From contig JABDEQ010000009.1 in assembly GCA_013286985.1 (NCBI GenBank), forward strand, positions 1-42,811: a DNA stretch of 42,811 nt, read 5' to 3'. Positions 8,006 through 15,987 of this stretch are shown here, in pieces. The stretch is from Bacteroidota bacterium (GTDB taxonomy: Bacteria > Bacteroidota > Bacteroidia > Sphingobacteriales > Sphingobacteriaceae). Both the position numbers and the translations under genes were made by a program. The notes under the pieces were generated by a model, which saw only the letters and a list, made by a program, of their open reading frames with translations, had not been told where the DNA came from and made no database searches. Every line of letters starts with the position of its first letter. The stretch's first letter is position 1.

Positions 8006-9355
8006 ATGCAAAAAGACAAGCTGTTAATTATTGATGATGAGGAACGCCTGAGAAACCTGCTGGCGCGGATACTTCAATTAGAAGGATATGACGTACTGGT
8101 AGCCTCTACAGGTAAGGAGGGTTTGAAGAAATTACAGCATGAAGCTATTCCGGTGGTGATCAGCGATGTTAAGTTGCCTGATATTAACGGCATTGAACTT
8201 ACCTCGCAAATAAAAACGAATTATCCGTCTACAGAAATTATTGTACTAACAGCGTTTGGCACTATTAACGATGGGGTTAAGGCCATTAAATCGGGCGCTT
8301 TTGATTATATCACCAAAGGGGATGATAACGAAAAAATTATTCCGCTGGTGAGCAAGGCAATGGATAAGGCTTTGTTGCAGTTCCGTGTATTGGAACTGGA
8401 AGAAAAACTAAACAATAAGTTTGGTTTTGATCGCCTGATAGGAAGATCAAACGCCATTACGGATGTAATTAAGCTGGCTCAAAAAGTAGCGCTTACAGAT
8501 ACTACGGTTTTGCTTTTGGGCGAAACAGGTACCGGAAAAGAGATCTTTGCAGAGGCGATACACCAGGCCAGTAACCGGCATACCAAGGCATTTGTGGCAG
8601 TAAATTGCAGCGCCTTTACCAAGGAATTACTGGAAAGCGAATTATTTGGTCACAAGGCCGGATCGTTTACCGGAGCTGTAAAGGATAAAAAAGGACTTTT
8701 TGAAGAAGCCAACGGCGGTACTATATTTTTAGATGAGATAGGGGAGCTTGACCACGACTTACAAGCAAAATTACTACGGGTACTGGAATCGCAGCAGTTT
8801 TTAAAAATTGGCGATACAAAACCCACCCAGGTAAATGTGCGCATACTGGCAGCTACCAATCGCAACTTGCAGGACGAAGTGAGCAAAGAAGGTTTCCGCT
8901 CTGATTTGTATTACCGCCTATCGGTATTTACCATAACCCTGCCCGCCTTGCGCGACAGGAAAAAAGATATCAAGCTGCTGGCCGAATATTTTATGAATTA
9001 CTTTGGCCTTAAAGTAAAGAAACAATTTGCTGGCCTTACGGACAAATTTGTAGAGAAGCTGGAAGCCTACAGCTGGCCGGGCAATATCCGTGAGTTAAAA
9101 AACATTATAGAACGTGCCGTTATTTTGGCCGACGATAATGTTTTGGACGAAACGCTACTGCCATACGAAATGCAGGAGCCGCAACCTATAAAGGCAAACG
9201 GTACCTTATCAACTTTTGACCTTTCATCGATAGAAAAAATTCACATACAGCGTGTATTGAACCATGCCCATGGCAATCGCGCAGAAGCTGCCCGCTTATT
9301 AAACATCGGCGTAGCCACTTTATACCGTAAATTAAAGGACTACGGGCTAGAATGA
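8006..9355 (+). CDS. Sigma-54-dependent response regulator (NtrC/AtoC family)
   Basis: A 449-aa protein. The start at 8006 (MQKDKLLIIDDEERLRN) is the only sensible ATG. Domains are: receiver (1-120) with the phospho-acceptor Asp54 in VVISDVKLPD; sigma-54-interacting AAA+ ATPase (about 145-375) with Walker A GETGTGKE, Walker B TIFLDEIGE and the sigma-54 contact loop as GSFTGA instead of the canonical GAFTGA; and a C-terminal Fis-type helix-turn-helix (NRAEAARLLNIGVATLYRKL). It would open sigma-54 promoters after phosphorylation. The encoded histidine kinase at 19413 has no adjacent regulator, and this gene lies just upstream of the kdp cluster, so I infer that the two form the K+-responsive pair. 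Another partner elsewhere is possible. Confidence 0.95.
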   Translation: MQKDKLLIIDDEERLRNLLARILQLEGYDVLVASTGKEGLKKLQHEAIPVVISDVKLPDINGIELTSQIKTNYPSTEIIVLTAFGTINDGVKAIKSGAFDYITKGDDNEKIIPLVSKAMDKALLQFRVLELEEKLNNKFGFDRLIGRSNAITDVIKLAQKVALTDTTVLLLGETGTGKEIFAEAIHQASNRHTKAFVAVNCSAFTKELLESELFGHKAGSFTGAVKDKKGLFEEANGGTIFLDEIGELDHDLQAKLLRVLESQQFLKIGDTKPTQVNVRILAATNRNLQDEVSKEGFRSDLYYRLSVFTITLPALRDRKKDIKLLAEYFMNYFGLKVKKQFAGLTDKFVEKLEAYSWPGNIRELKNIIERAVILADDNVLDETLLPYEMQEPQPIKANGTLSTFDLSSIEKIHIQRVLNHAHGNRAEAARLLNIGVATLYRKLKDYGLE

Positions 9356-9359
9356 TTTC

Positions 9360-9388
9360 GGATTTCGGAGTTTCGATTTCGGAATTTG
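9360..9388 (+). repeat. 29-bp direct repeat, left copy
   Basis: It begins GGATTTCGGAGTTTCGATTT and is identical over 29 bases to 10811-10839. The two copies bracket the nuclease gene. It starts within 5 nt of the end of the response-regulator gene and belongs to the ATTTCGG word family also seen near 24310-24450 and 41240-41305. Confidence 0.95.
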
Positions 9389-9544
9389 AGGAATCAGCTT
9401 GTTGCACACCTATTTACTAAGATATGCCAATATCCGAATTATTTATTTGAGTCATACAAAGCACGTCATTCATATGTGACTGTTTGAGTTTCAGAATCTT
9501 TCAATTAAGGCTTCTTAGCGTATATTAGCTGAAACCTAAATTGC

Positions 9545-10723
9545 ATGGAGCTTCACCGTATAGAATATCTACTTAAGCAAGTTAAAATACTTAATAATAG
9601 ATATGAAAAAATCAACCAACAGAGTGGCGAGAATTTCAATATCTTTAAAATACTTCGGCTTGAAGCGTCGGAAGTGCGATTACATAGCACCTTTATAGCT
9701 GAATTACTAAATCCCAAAGGAAGTCATGGGCAAAAGGAGGTTTTTTTAAATCTCTTTATTTCCGAATTTGGAGCCAAAGAGAAGGAATTTGATCCTACAG
9801 GGGCCCATACTGAAGTTGAAAAGTCAATAGGTACAATTAATGCAGAAAAAACAAAAGGAGGGCGTATAGATATATTAGTGACTGATGGAAAAGGGAAGCA
9901 CATTTTAATTGAAAATAAAATATATGCTTCTGATCAGGAAAAACAATTAATACGATATAAGAATTACTCCAAATTGTCTGATTTATTTTATTTGACACTC
10001 GATGGTAAAAAGCCTGATGCAATATCCTGTGAAGATTTGGAAGAGGGAAAGGACTATAAGTGCTTATCCTACAAACAACATATTGCAAAATGGATTAATT
10101 TGTGTATAAAAGAAGTTGCGCTTACTCCTATCATCAGAGAGTCTTTAATTCAATATCTTCATTTAATTAAATACCTAAACAATCAAACTATAAATCGATC
10201 TATGTCAGAAGAATTATCAGCGTTGCTAAATTCAAATCTTGAAGCAGCATTTACGATTAAAAATAATTTAAGTACAGCGATGCGAACTTTGCTTAAGAAA
10301 CTTAAATCGGATGTGGAAAGTTTAGAAGAAGAGTTTAGTTCATTGGGATTCAGTTGTAATTATTATGTCAATATTGACAATCGATATTCCGGTTTTAGAT
10401 TTTTCAAGCGTGAGTTTAAGTATGTAGGTATGACTTTTCAATTTAGTGATTATGGCGAATATTTTACCTATGGAATAGCTTCGATAGATGATCCTATTGA
10501 TAAGCCAATACCACAAGCATTACGGGAAGAGTTAGAAAATTTAGTTGGCACTAAGCATAATGATATCTGGTGGCCAATAAAATTAAAATTTGAGGAACCT
10601 TATAATAAAAATTGGAAAACATCTTTTGAACCATGGGAAGCAATAGAAAACGGAAAATTAAAAATTGTTATTCGCGAGAAATTAAAACATTTGATCGAAT
10701 TAACTAAAAATGTCCAGCTTTGA
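9545..10723 (+). CDS. PD-(D/E)XK nuclease superfamily protein (PDDEXK_4-like)
   Basis: A 392-aa protein. The active-site core is GGRIDILVTD...KHILIENKIYASDQEKQL: Asp109, then Glu123-x-Lys125, the D-(x)n-ExK nuclease signature, followed by a Q-x(n)-Y segment typical of the superfamily. The preceding HSTFIAELLNPKGSHGQ block (about residues 47-63) is typical of PDDEXK_4 proteins. The C-terminal 150 residues are of unknown role. The gene is visibly richer in A+T than its neighbours, stands alone with no methylase or antitoxin, and sits between two identical 29-bp repeats, which suggests acquired DNA. A solitary defence effector is a reasonable guess, but no defence function is shown by sequence. 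Confidence 0.85.
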   Translation: MELHRIEYLLKQVKILNNRYEKINQQSGENFNIFKILRLEASEVRLHSTFIAELLNPKGSHGQKEVFLNLFISEFGAKEKEFDPTGAHTEVEKSIGTINAEKTKGGRIDILVTDGKGKHILIENKIYASDQEKQLIRYKNYSKLSDLFYLTLDGKKPDAISCEDLEEGKDYKCLSYKQHIAKWINLCIKEVALTPIIRESLIQYLHLIKYLNNQTINRSMSEELSALLNSNLEAAFTIKNNLSTAMRTLLKKLKSDVESLEEEFSSLGFSCNYYVNIDNRYSGFRFFKREFKYVGMTFQFSDYGEYFTYGIASIDDPIDKPIPQALREELENLVGTKHNDIWWPIKLKFEEPYNKNWKTSFEPWEAIENGKLKIVIREKLKHLIELTKNVQL

Positions 10724-10810
10724 GTTTCCAGTAAAGAACCTTATCCATAGCTAAAGCCCCCTTTCTTTTTTATTTTTCTGAATGCCCCGCAAAGCAGAGA
10801 TAATAATTAG

Positions 10811-10839
10811 GGATTTCGGAGTTTCGATTTCGGAATTTG
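10811..10839 (+). repeat. 29-bp direct repeat, right copy
   Basis: Identical to 9360-9388 over 29 bases. The flanks also share a loose AAT-ATT context on the left, then diverge. Confidence 0.95.
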
Positions 10840-10885
10840 GGAAATAGAATTAGGTTTTTCAAGCTGTTTTATTGTTTTCTTATAA

Positions 10886-10921
10886 GTGTTCACGGTGTTC
10901 ATGGTGTTCACAGTGTTCATG
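10886..10921 (+). repeat. Four tandem degenerate 9-bp repeats
   Basis: Copies read GTGTTCACG, GTGTTCATG, GTGTTCACA and GTGTTCATG, followed by a fifth partial copy (CGTTCA) that is part of a small GCGTTCA/TGAACGC hairpin at 10921-10938. Confidence 0.85.
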
Positions 10922-10948
10922 CGTTCAAAAATGAACGCTTCCACTGGA

Positions 10949-10964
10949 TGATAGAATCCTATCA
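10949..10964. promoter_or_regulatory. Candidate operator TGATAG-N4-CTATCA
   Basis: A perfect 6-bp inverted repeat with a 4-nt spacer. Related sites downstream are a half-site CTATCA at 11123-11128 and CTATCA-TTT-TGATAG at 11170-11184. Spaced upstream sites of this kind would suit an activator of the NtrC type. Binding is inferred only. Confidence 0.35.
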
Positions 10965-10972
10965 CCCCCTCT

Positions 10973-11010
10973 AATCCAATAAATCTGGACTAAGATTTAT
11001 TGGATTTTTA
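10973..11010 (+). terminator. Hairpin with T-run downstream of the nuclease gene
   Basis: AATCCAATAAATCT (10973-10986) pairs perfectly with 10993-11006 around a 6-nt loop, with a run of T after it. The stem is A+T-rich but 14 bp long. It could terminate nuclease transcription before the kdp promoter region. Confidence 0.6.
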
Positions 11011-11205
11011 GAATTTCAGGATTGTGATGTTATTCTAATATAAATTTTAGCGTGCCCACGCTATTTATTGCCTATTTTCAAATTTCCCTAACCTTCAAAT
11101 CCTCAAATTAACCTCAACAATCCTATCATCCCTCCGCTCTAATGAATCCTAGTCTAAATTGATAAAACCCTATCATTTTGATAGCCTTTTTTAGGCTTTT
11201 TTTAA

Positions 11206-11239
11206 TTTGGCATACTCATTTAAAGTGTTGATATATTTG
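11206..11239 (+). promoter_or_regulatory. Candidate Bacteroidota sigma-A promoter for the kdp operon
   Basis: TTTG at 11206-11209 and a perfect TAnnTTTG element (TATATTTG) at 11232-11239 with 22 nt between; the usual spacing is nearer 19-21. It would give a leader of about 65 nt before the first small reading frame. I found no good -24/-12 sigma-54 promoter instead. Confidence 0.35.
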
Positions 11240-11312
11240 ATTTATAGTTGTTTATGAACTTTGCCTCTTTTGTGGCATCCCATTGGTATACCTCCTCGAA
11301 AATTCAAACAAA

Positions 11313-11405
11313 ATGGACATTATACTAACTATCGCTTATATACTTTGCTTCATAGCAGTATTCTGGCTTTTCTTCAAATCCGTTAACTACTTCGAAAAAA
11401 TTTAA
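11313..11405 (+). CDS. 30-aa single-span membrane peptide at the head of the kdp operon
   Basis: It begins MDIILTIAYILCFIAVFWLF and ends FKSVNYFEKI, followed by TAA. About 20 hydrophobic residues form one transmembrane helix with a short charged C-terminal tail. It lies 5 nt before kdpF and has the same size and topology as KdpF but a different sequence (no PEKF ending). It is too short for routine gene calling. It could be a second KdpF-like stabilising subunit or a leader peptide. The function is unknown; support is the start/stop spacing, hydrophobic pattern and operon position. Confidence 0.6.
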   Translation: MDIILTIAYILCFIAVFWLFFKSVNYFEKI

Positions 11406-11410
11406 ACATC

Positions 11411-11488
11411 ATGTTAGCACTATTCATCGTTGCCATCGCCGTATTTATTTATATGGTTTATGTATTGCTCAAACCCGAAAAATTTTAA
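11411..11488 (+). CDS. kdpF: K+-transporting ATPase small subunit KdpF
   Basis: A 25-aa peptide, MLALFIVAIAVFIYMVYVLL followed by KPEKF and TAA. A single hydrophobic helix ending in the L-x-PEKF tail is the hallmark of KdpF, the small subunit that stabilises the KdpFABC complex in the inner membrane. It is placed 24 nt before kdpA, as in other kdp operons. Confidence 0.88.
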   Translation: MLALFIVAIAVFIYMVYVLLKPEKF

Positions 11489-11512
11489 TCACTATTTAAA
11501 CATCAAAACAAT

Positions 11513-13228
11513 ATGAATACCGAATTAATAGGTGTCATTTTTATGTACCTGGCAACAATAGCCCTGGCCATACCGCTGGGCCGTTATATTGCCAAAGTAT
11601 TTAAGGGTGAAAAAACCTGGCTCAATTTTATGGCCCCGCTCGAAAAGTTCATCTTCAAGTTCAGCGGCATCGACACTCACCGCGAGATGAACTGGAAACA
11701 GCACTTAAAAGCTTTATTAACCATCAACTTTATATGGTTATTTTATGCTTTTTTCTGTTTGCTGTTTCAGGGGCACTTACCGCTAAACCCGGATAACAAC
11801 CCTAATCAAACTCCGGATCTGGCTTTTAATACAGCATTAAGCTTTATAACCAATACCAACCTGCAGGATTATTCAGGCGAATCGGGTGCTACCTACTTTA
11901 CACAGCATTTTGTGTTTATGTTTTTACACTTTGTGAGTGCTGCAACAGGTTTGGCTGCCATGATGGTGGTTTTTAAAGCAATGAAAGAGAAAACTACCGA
12001 AAAGCTTGGTAACTATTGGGATTTCTTTTTAAAATCAATCACCCGCGTATTGCTTCCAATTAGCTTTGTAGTTGCCGCAATATTAGCATTTAACGGTACA
12101 CCAACCAGTTATAAAGGTAAAGATACCGTAATAGGCTTACAGGGCGATACCGTGCATGTTTCGCGTGGCCCTGCTGCTGCAATGATTGCTATTAAGCAAG
12201 TGGGTACCAATGGTGGCGGCTGGTTTGGAACAAACTCTGCCCATCCGTTTGAAAACCCCAACTACCTGACTAATATGGTTGAAACTATCAGTATCGACCT
12301 TATTCCTATTGCGCTGGTATTTGCTTTGGGCTTTTACATAAATAAGAAAAAGCTTTCGTGGGTAATCTTTGGCGTGATGACTGTCGGTTTCTTAATTATG
12401 GTTATTCCATCCATAATAGCCGAAACAGGCGGTAACCCGGCCATAGCGCATATGGGTATCAGTCAACCCGGGGGCTCTATGGAGGGCAAGGAAGTACGTT
12501 TTGGTCCCGCTGCATCAGCTTTTTGGGGTATCACCACTACAGTAACATCAAACGGTTCGGTAAATGCCATGCACGATAGCATGATGCCTATATCAGGCTT
12601 AGCTCAAATGTTTGATATGATGATCAACTCCTTTTACGGTGGTATAGGTGTGGGTTTCCTTAACTTTTATATTTTCATCATCATTGCTGTGTTTATTTCA
12701 GGATTGATGGTAGGCCGTACGCCGGAGTTCATGGGCCGCAAAATTGAAGCCCGCGAAATGAAGATCGCTTCGCTGATTGCTTTATTGCACCCGTTCATCA
12801 TCCTGGTAGGTACATCGTTAGCATCATACGTGCTGGTACATTTCCCCAATGCCAATTGGTCAACCAAACCATCGGCATGGTTAAACAACCCCAGCTTCCA
12901 TGGTTTTACCGAAATGCTTTATCAATATGCATCAAGCGCAGCCAATAACGGTTCGGGTTATGCAGGCTTAACTGCCAATAACATATTCTGGAACGTAAGT
13001 ACAGGACTAGTGATATTCGTAGGTAGGTTTTTGCCAATTATTGGCCCCGTAGCTATAGCAGGTATTTTGGCCAGCAAAAAAGCAGTACCAGAATCAGCCG
13101 GAACTTTAAAAACCGATACTGCAACCTTTGGTATTATGATATTTGCCGTAATATTCATTATTGCTGCATTATCATTCTTCCCAGCGTTGACTTTAGGTCC
13201 AATTGCCGAACATTTTTCAATCAAATAA
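11513..13228 (+). CDS. kdpA: K+-transporting ATPase subunit A (channel-like)
   Basis: A 571-aa polytopic membrane protein of normal KdpA length. The four pore-loop/selectivity-filter regions of the superfamily of K+ transporters are visible: [54 protein letters not shown] and [19 protein letters not shown]. KdpA binds and translocates K+ with high affinity; ATP hydrolysis by KdpB drives it. It is followed by kdpB after a 16-nt gap, so translation is probably coupled within one transcript. Confidence 0.98.
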   Translation: MNTELIGVIFMYLATIALAIPLGRYIAKVFKGEKTWLNFMAPLEKFIFKFSGIDTHREMNWKQHLKALLTINFIWLFYAFFCLLFQGHLPLNPDNNPNQTPDLAFNTALSFITNTNLQDYSGESGATYFTQHFVFMFLHFVSAATGLAAMMVVFKAMKEKTTEKLGNYWDFFLKSITRVLLPISFVVAAILAFNGTPTSYKGKDTVIGLQGDTVHVSRGPAAAMIAIKQVGTNGGGWFGTNSAHPFENPNYLTNMVETISIDLIPIALVFALGFYINKKKLSWVIFGVMTVGFLIMVIPSIIAETGGNPAIAHMGISQPGGSMEGKEVRFGPAASAFWGITTTVTSNGSVNAMHDSMMPISGLAQMFDMMINSFYGGIGVGFLNFYIFIIIAVFISGLMVGRTPEFMGRKIEAREMKIASLIALLHPFIILVGTSLASYVLVHFPNANWSTKPSAWLNNPSFHGFTEMLYQYASSAANNGSGYAGLTANNIFWNVSTGLVIFVGRFLPIIGPVAIAGILASKKAVPESAGTLKTDTATFGIMIFAVIFIIAALSFFPALTLGPIAEHFSIK

Positions 13229-13244
13229 TAATAAGAATTCAATC

Positions 13245-15275
13245 ATGAAATCTGATCAAAATACATTGTTCCAGGGCGACCAAATGAAAGAAGCTTTTAA
13301 GCAATCTTTCATCAAACTGGATCCACGCATATTATTCCGCAACCCGGTGATGTTCACTGTGGAGATAGGAACTGTAGTAATGCTGATCGTATCAGTATTC
13401 TCCTTAACCAATAAAGGACAAGGGAGCTTTGGCTACAACTTTACGGTATTCATCGTATTATTTCTTACTGTGTTGTTCGCCAACTTCGCCGAAGCTATTG
13501 CTGAGGCACGTGGTAAAGCACAGGCAGAAAGCCTACGCAAAACCCGTGAAGAAACACCTGCCCGCCTGCTGGTTGATGGCAAGGAAACAAGTGTAATGTC
13601 ATCACAATTAAAAAAAGGCGATGTGTTTATCTGCGAAACAGGTGATAACATCCCAACCGATGGTGAAATTATTGAAGGTATTGCTACCATCGATGAATCG
13701 GCTATTACAGGTGAGTCTGCTCCGGTTATCCGTGAGTCAGGCGGCGACAAGTCATCTGTAACAGGCGGTACCAAGGTATTATCCGACAGGATAAAAGTAA
13801 TGGTAACTACTCAGCCGGGCGAAAGCTTTTTGGATAAGATGATTGCCCTTGTTGAAGGTGCATCGCGCCAAAAAACGCCTAACGAAATTGCCTTAACTAT
13901 ATTGTTGGCAGGCTTTACGTTGATATTTGTTATTGTTTGTGTTACCCTGAAACCATTTGGTGATTATGCTAACACGCCTATTACTATTGCAGCATTTATT
14001 TCACTGTTTGTTTGTTTAATACCAACAACTATTGGTGGCCTTTTATCAGCAATAGGTATTGCCGGGATGGACAGAGCATTACGTGCAAACGTAATTACCA
14101 AATCGGGCAAAGCAGTTGAAACTGCTGGTGACTTGGATACCCTGTTGTTAGATAAAACAGGTACCATTACCATTGGTAACCGTAAGGCAACTAATTTTTA
14201 CCCAACTGCCGGCGTAAACGAAAAGGACTTTATTACGGCCTGTGTTTTAAGCTCATTAGCTGATGAAACTCCAGAAGGTAAATCAATAGTTGAACTGGCC
14301 GAACAAGGCTCAAGCAAACTATCGGTTGTTGCTCCTAAAGATGCTGTGTTTATTAAATTCACTGCCGAAACACGCTCAAGCGGTTTAGATACGCCTGATG
14401 GCTTACGTATCCGCAAAGGTGCTTTCGATTCTATCCGCAACATCGCACTAAAAGCAGGTAATCATTTCCCAACAGATGTGGAAGATAATGTGAAGCACAT
14501 CTCCTCAAATGGCGGTACACCACTGGTGGTATCGCAAAATGAAATGATACTGGGCGTAATTGAGTTGCAGGACATTATTAAACCCGGCATAGCTGAACGC
14601 TTTGAACGCTTACGCAAAATGGGCGTAAAAACAGTAATGGTAACCGGTGATAACCCTTTAACTGCCAAATTTATTGCTAATAAAGCCGGTGTGGATGATT
14701 TTATTGCCGAGGCTAAGCCCGAGGATAAAATGAACTACATTAAAGCAGAACAGCAAGGTGGAAAGCTGGTAGCCATGATGGGCGACGGAACTAACGATGC
14801 TCCTGCTTTGGCACAGGCCGATGTTGGTGTAGCCATGAACAGCGGTACACAAGCTGCCAAAGAAGCCGGTAACATGGTGGATTTGGATAACGACCCAACC
14901 AAGCTGATTGAAATTGTGGAAATAGGCAAACAGTTGCTGATGACCCGTGGTACATTAACCACCTTCTCTATAGCAAACGATGTGGCTAAATATTTCGCCA
15001 TTGTGCCGGCCTTGTTTATGGTTTCTATCCCGGCTCTTAGATCGTTGAATATTATGGATCTGCATAGCCCTGAATCGGCTATACTATCAGCAGTAATCTT
15101 TAACGCCATCATTATACCGTTGCTTATTCCTTTGGCGCTAAAAGGTGTTGAATACAAACCGATAGGCGCCAGTGCACTATTACGCCGTAACCTGCTTATT
15201 TATGGTTTAGGTGGTGTTATTGTGCCATTTATCGGTATCAAGTTAATCGACCTTATGGTTGGTACATTAATATAA
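13245..15275 (+). CDS. kdpB: K+-transporting P-type ATPase subunit B
   Basis: A 676-aa protein from the ATG at 13245 ([20 protein letters not shown]); the frame is open upstream into the end of kdpA but that is not a family N-terminus. P-type ATPase signatures are present: actuator TGES (Ser158, equivalent to the inhibitory phosphorylation site Ser162 of E. coli KdpB), phosphorylation motif DKTGTIT (Asp303), nucleotide-binding KGAFDSI, and hinge [10 protein letters not shown] with [10 protein letters not shown]. It is the catalytic subunit powering K+ uptake through KdpA at the inner membrane. No substitutions of key residues are seen. Confidence 0.98.
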   Translation: MKSDQNTLFQGDQMKEAFKQSFIKLDPRILFRNPVMFTVEIGTVVMLIVSVFSLTNKGQGSFGYNFTVFIVLFLTVLFANFAEAIAEARGKAQAESLRKTREETPARLLVDGKETSVMSSQLKKGDVFICETGDNIPTDGEIIEGIATIDESAITGESAPVIRESGGDKSSVTGGTKVLSDRIKVMVTTQPGESFLDKMIALVEGASRQKTPNEIALTILLAGFTLIFVIVCVTLKPFGDYANTPITIAAFISLFVCLIPTTIGGLLSAIGIAGMDRALRANVITKSGKAVETAGDLDTLLLDKTGTITIGNRKATNFYPTAGVNEKDFITACVLSSLADETPEGKSIVELAEQGSSKLSVVAPKDAVFIKFTAETRSSGLDTPDGLRIRKGAFDSIRNIALKAGNHFPTDVEDNVKHISSNGGTPLVVSQNEMILGVIELQDIIKPGIAERFERLRKMGVKTVMVTGDNPLTAKFIANKAGVDDFIAEAKPEDKMNYIKAEQQGGKLVAMMGDGTNDAPALAQADVGVAMNSGTQAAKEAGNMVDLDNDPTKLIEIVEIGKQLLMTRGTLTTFSIANDVAKYFAIVPALFMVSIPALRSLNIMDLHSPESAILSAVIFNAIIIPLLIPLALKGVEYKPIGASALLRRNLLIYGLGGVIVPFIGIKLIDLMVGTLI

Positions 15276-15296
15276 TTAACATTAAATCTCAATAAA

Positions 15297-15863
15297 ATGA
15301 AAACGTATTTGTTGCCATCATTTAAAATTACCATCATATTGATCGTAATCCTGGCGGGCCTTTACCCTTTACTAATAGCAGGTATAGGAAAATTTACACC
15401 GGGACATGGTGATGGCGAAACTGTAACATACAAAGGCCGCGTAGTTGGTTATGCAAACATTGGCCAAAAGTTTACAAAAGATAATTATTTCTGGTCACGC
15501 CCGTCTGCCGCAAACTACCAGGCAGACGCCGGTGCCGGATCAAACAAAGGCCCGTCAAATCCTGATTATTTGAAGGATGTAAGTGCTCGTATCGACACCT
15601 TTTTAAAACACAATCCTGATGTAACGCGCGATGAAGTGCCTGCCGAATTGGTTACTGCATCAGGCAGTGGTTTAGATCCGGATCTTTCTCCGGCAGCTGC
15701 AAAGATCCAGGTGCCCCGTATAGCCAAGGTGCGCGATATACCTGCCGCTCAACTATACAAAATAATTAACGACAATACAGAACGGCCGGTATTAGGTCTG
15801 TTTGGCCCGCCAACTGTAAACGTTTTAAAAATGAACGTTGCTTTGGATGAATTTAAAAAGTAA
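15297..15863 (+). CDS. kdpC: K+-transporting ATPase subunit C
   Basis: A 188-aa protein with one N-terminal membrane helix (FKITIILIVILAGLYPLLIAGIG) and a periplasmic domain. Diagnostic KdpC stretches are NIGQKFTKDNYFWSRPSAAN, GPSNPDYLKDV and the C-terminal VLGLFGPPTVNVLKMNVALD. KdpC stabilises KdpA-KdpB and raises ATP affinity. It lies 21 nt after kdpB and is the last core kdp gene; a hairpin and then the porin gene follow. Confidence 0.97.
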   Translation: MKTYLLPSFKITIILIVILAGLYPLLIAGIGKFTPGHGDGETVTYKGRVVGYANIGQKFTKDNYFWSRPSAANYQADAGAGSNKGPSNPDYLKDVSARIDTFLKHNPDVTRDEVPAELVTASGSGLDPDLSPAAAKIQVPRIAKVRDIPAAQLYKIINDNTERPVLGLFGPPTVNVLKMNVALDEFKK

Positions 15864-15902
15864 TCACCCTGCATTACCCTAATAAAACATATATACAAAA
15901 CG

Positions 15903-15957
15903 GCTGTCATGAGGCATTGACTCCAATTTAAAATGAGCTAATAGGGCTCATGGCAGC
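15903..15957 (+). terminator. Intra-operon hairpin between kdpC and the porin gene
   Basis: GCTGTCATGAG (15903-15913) pairs with CTCATGGCAGC (15947-15957), with 10 of 11 Watson-Crick pairs plus one G-T, around a 33-nt loop; an A/T tract follows. It may be an attenuator, processing site or partial terminator that sets porin level relative to the pump. Confidence 0.5.
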
Positions 15958-15987
15958 TTAAAAAATTTAATTAATAATACTTTTCTA

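Larger units (their letters stand above)
10724..11312. other. 589-bp intergenic region upstream of the kdp locus
   Basis: I see no protein-coding gene here. It holds, in order: the right copy of the 29-bp repeat (10811-10839), four tandem 9-bp GTGTTCAyr words (10886-10921), a small hairpin (10921-10938), a TGATAG/CTATCA inverted repeat (10949-10964), a 14-bp-stem hairpin with a T-run (10973-11010), a lone CTATCA (11123-11128), CTATCATTTTGATAG (11170-11184) and a candidate promoter (11206-11239). Confidence 0.7.

Noticed and set aside
10886..10921. CRISPR-like or iteron array
   Set aside because: The 9-bp units are contiguous, with no spacers, no cas genes and no replication gene nearby.
11207..11290. 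Possible sigma-54 (-24/-12) promoter before kdp, e.g. TGGCATACTCATTTAA at 11208 or TGGCATCCCATTGGTA at 11272
   Set aside because: Both have a good -24 half, but the first lacks the -12 GC and the second has TTGG one base too close. The TATATTTG element fits better.
13433..15157. Series of long antisense open frames across kdpB
   Set aside because: They are shadows caused by codon usage of a well-supported gene; none has a recognisable domain or start context.
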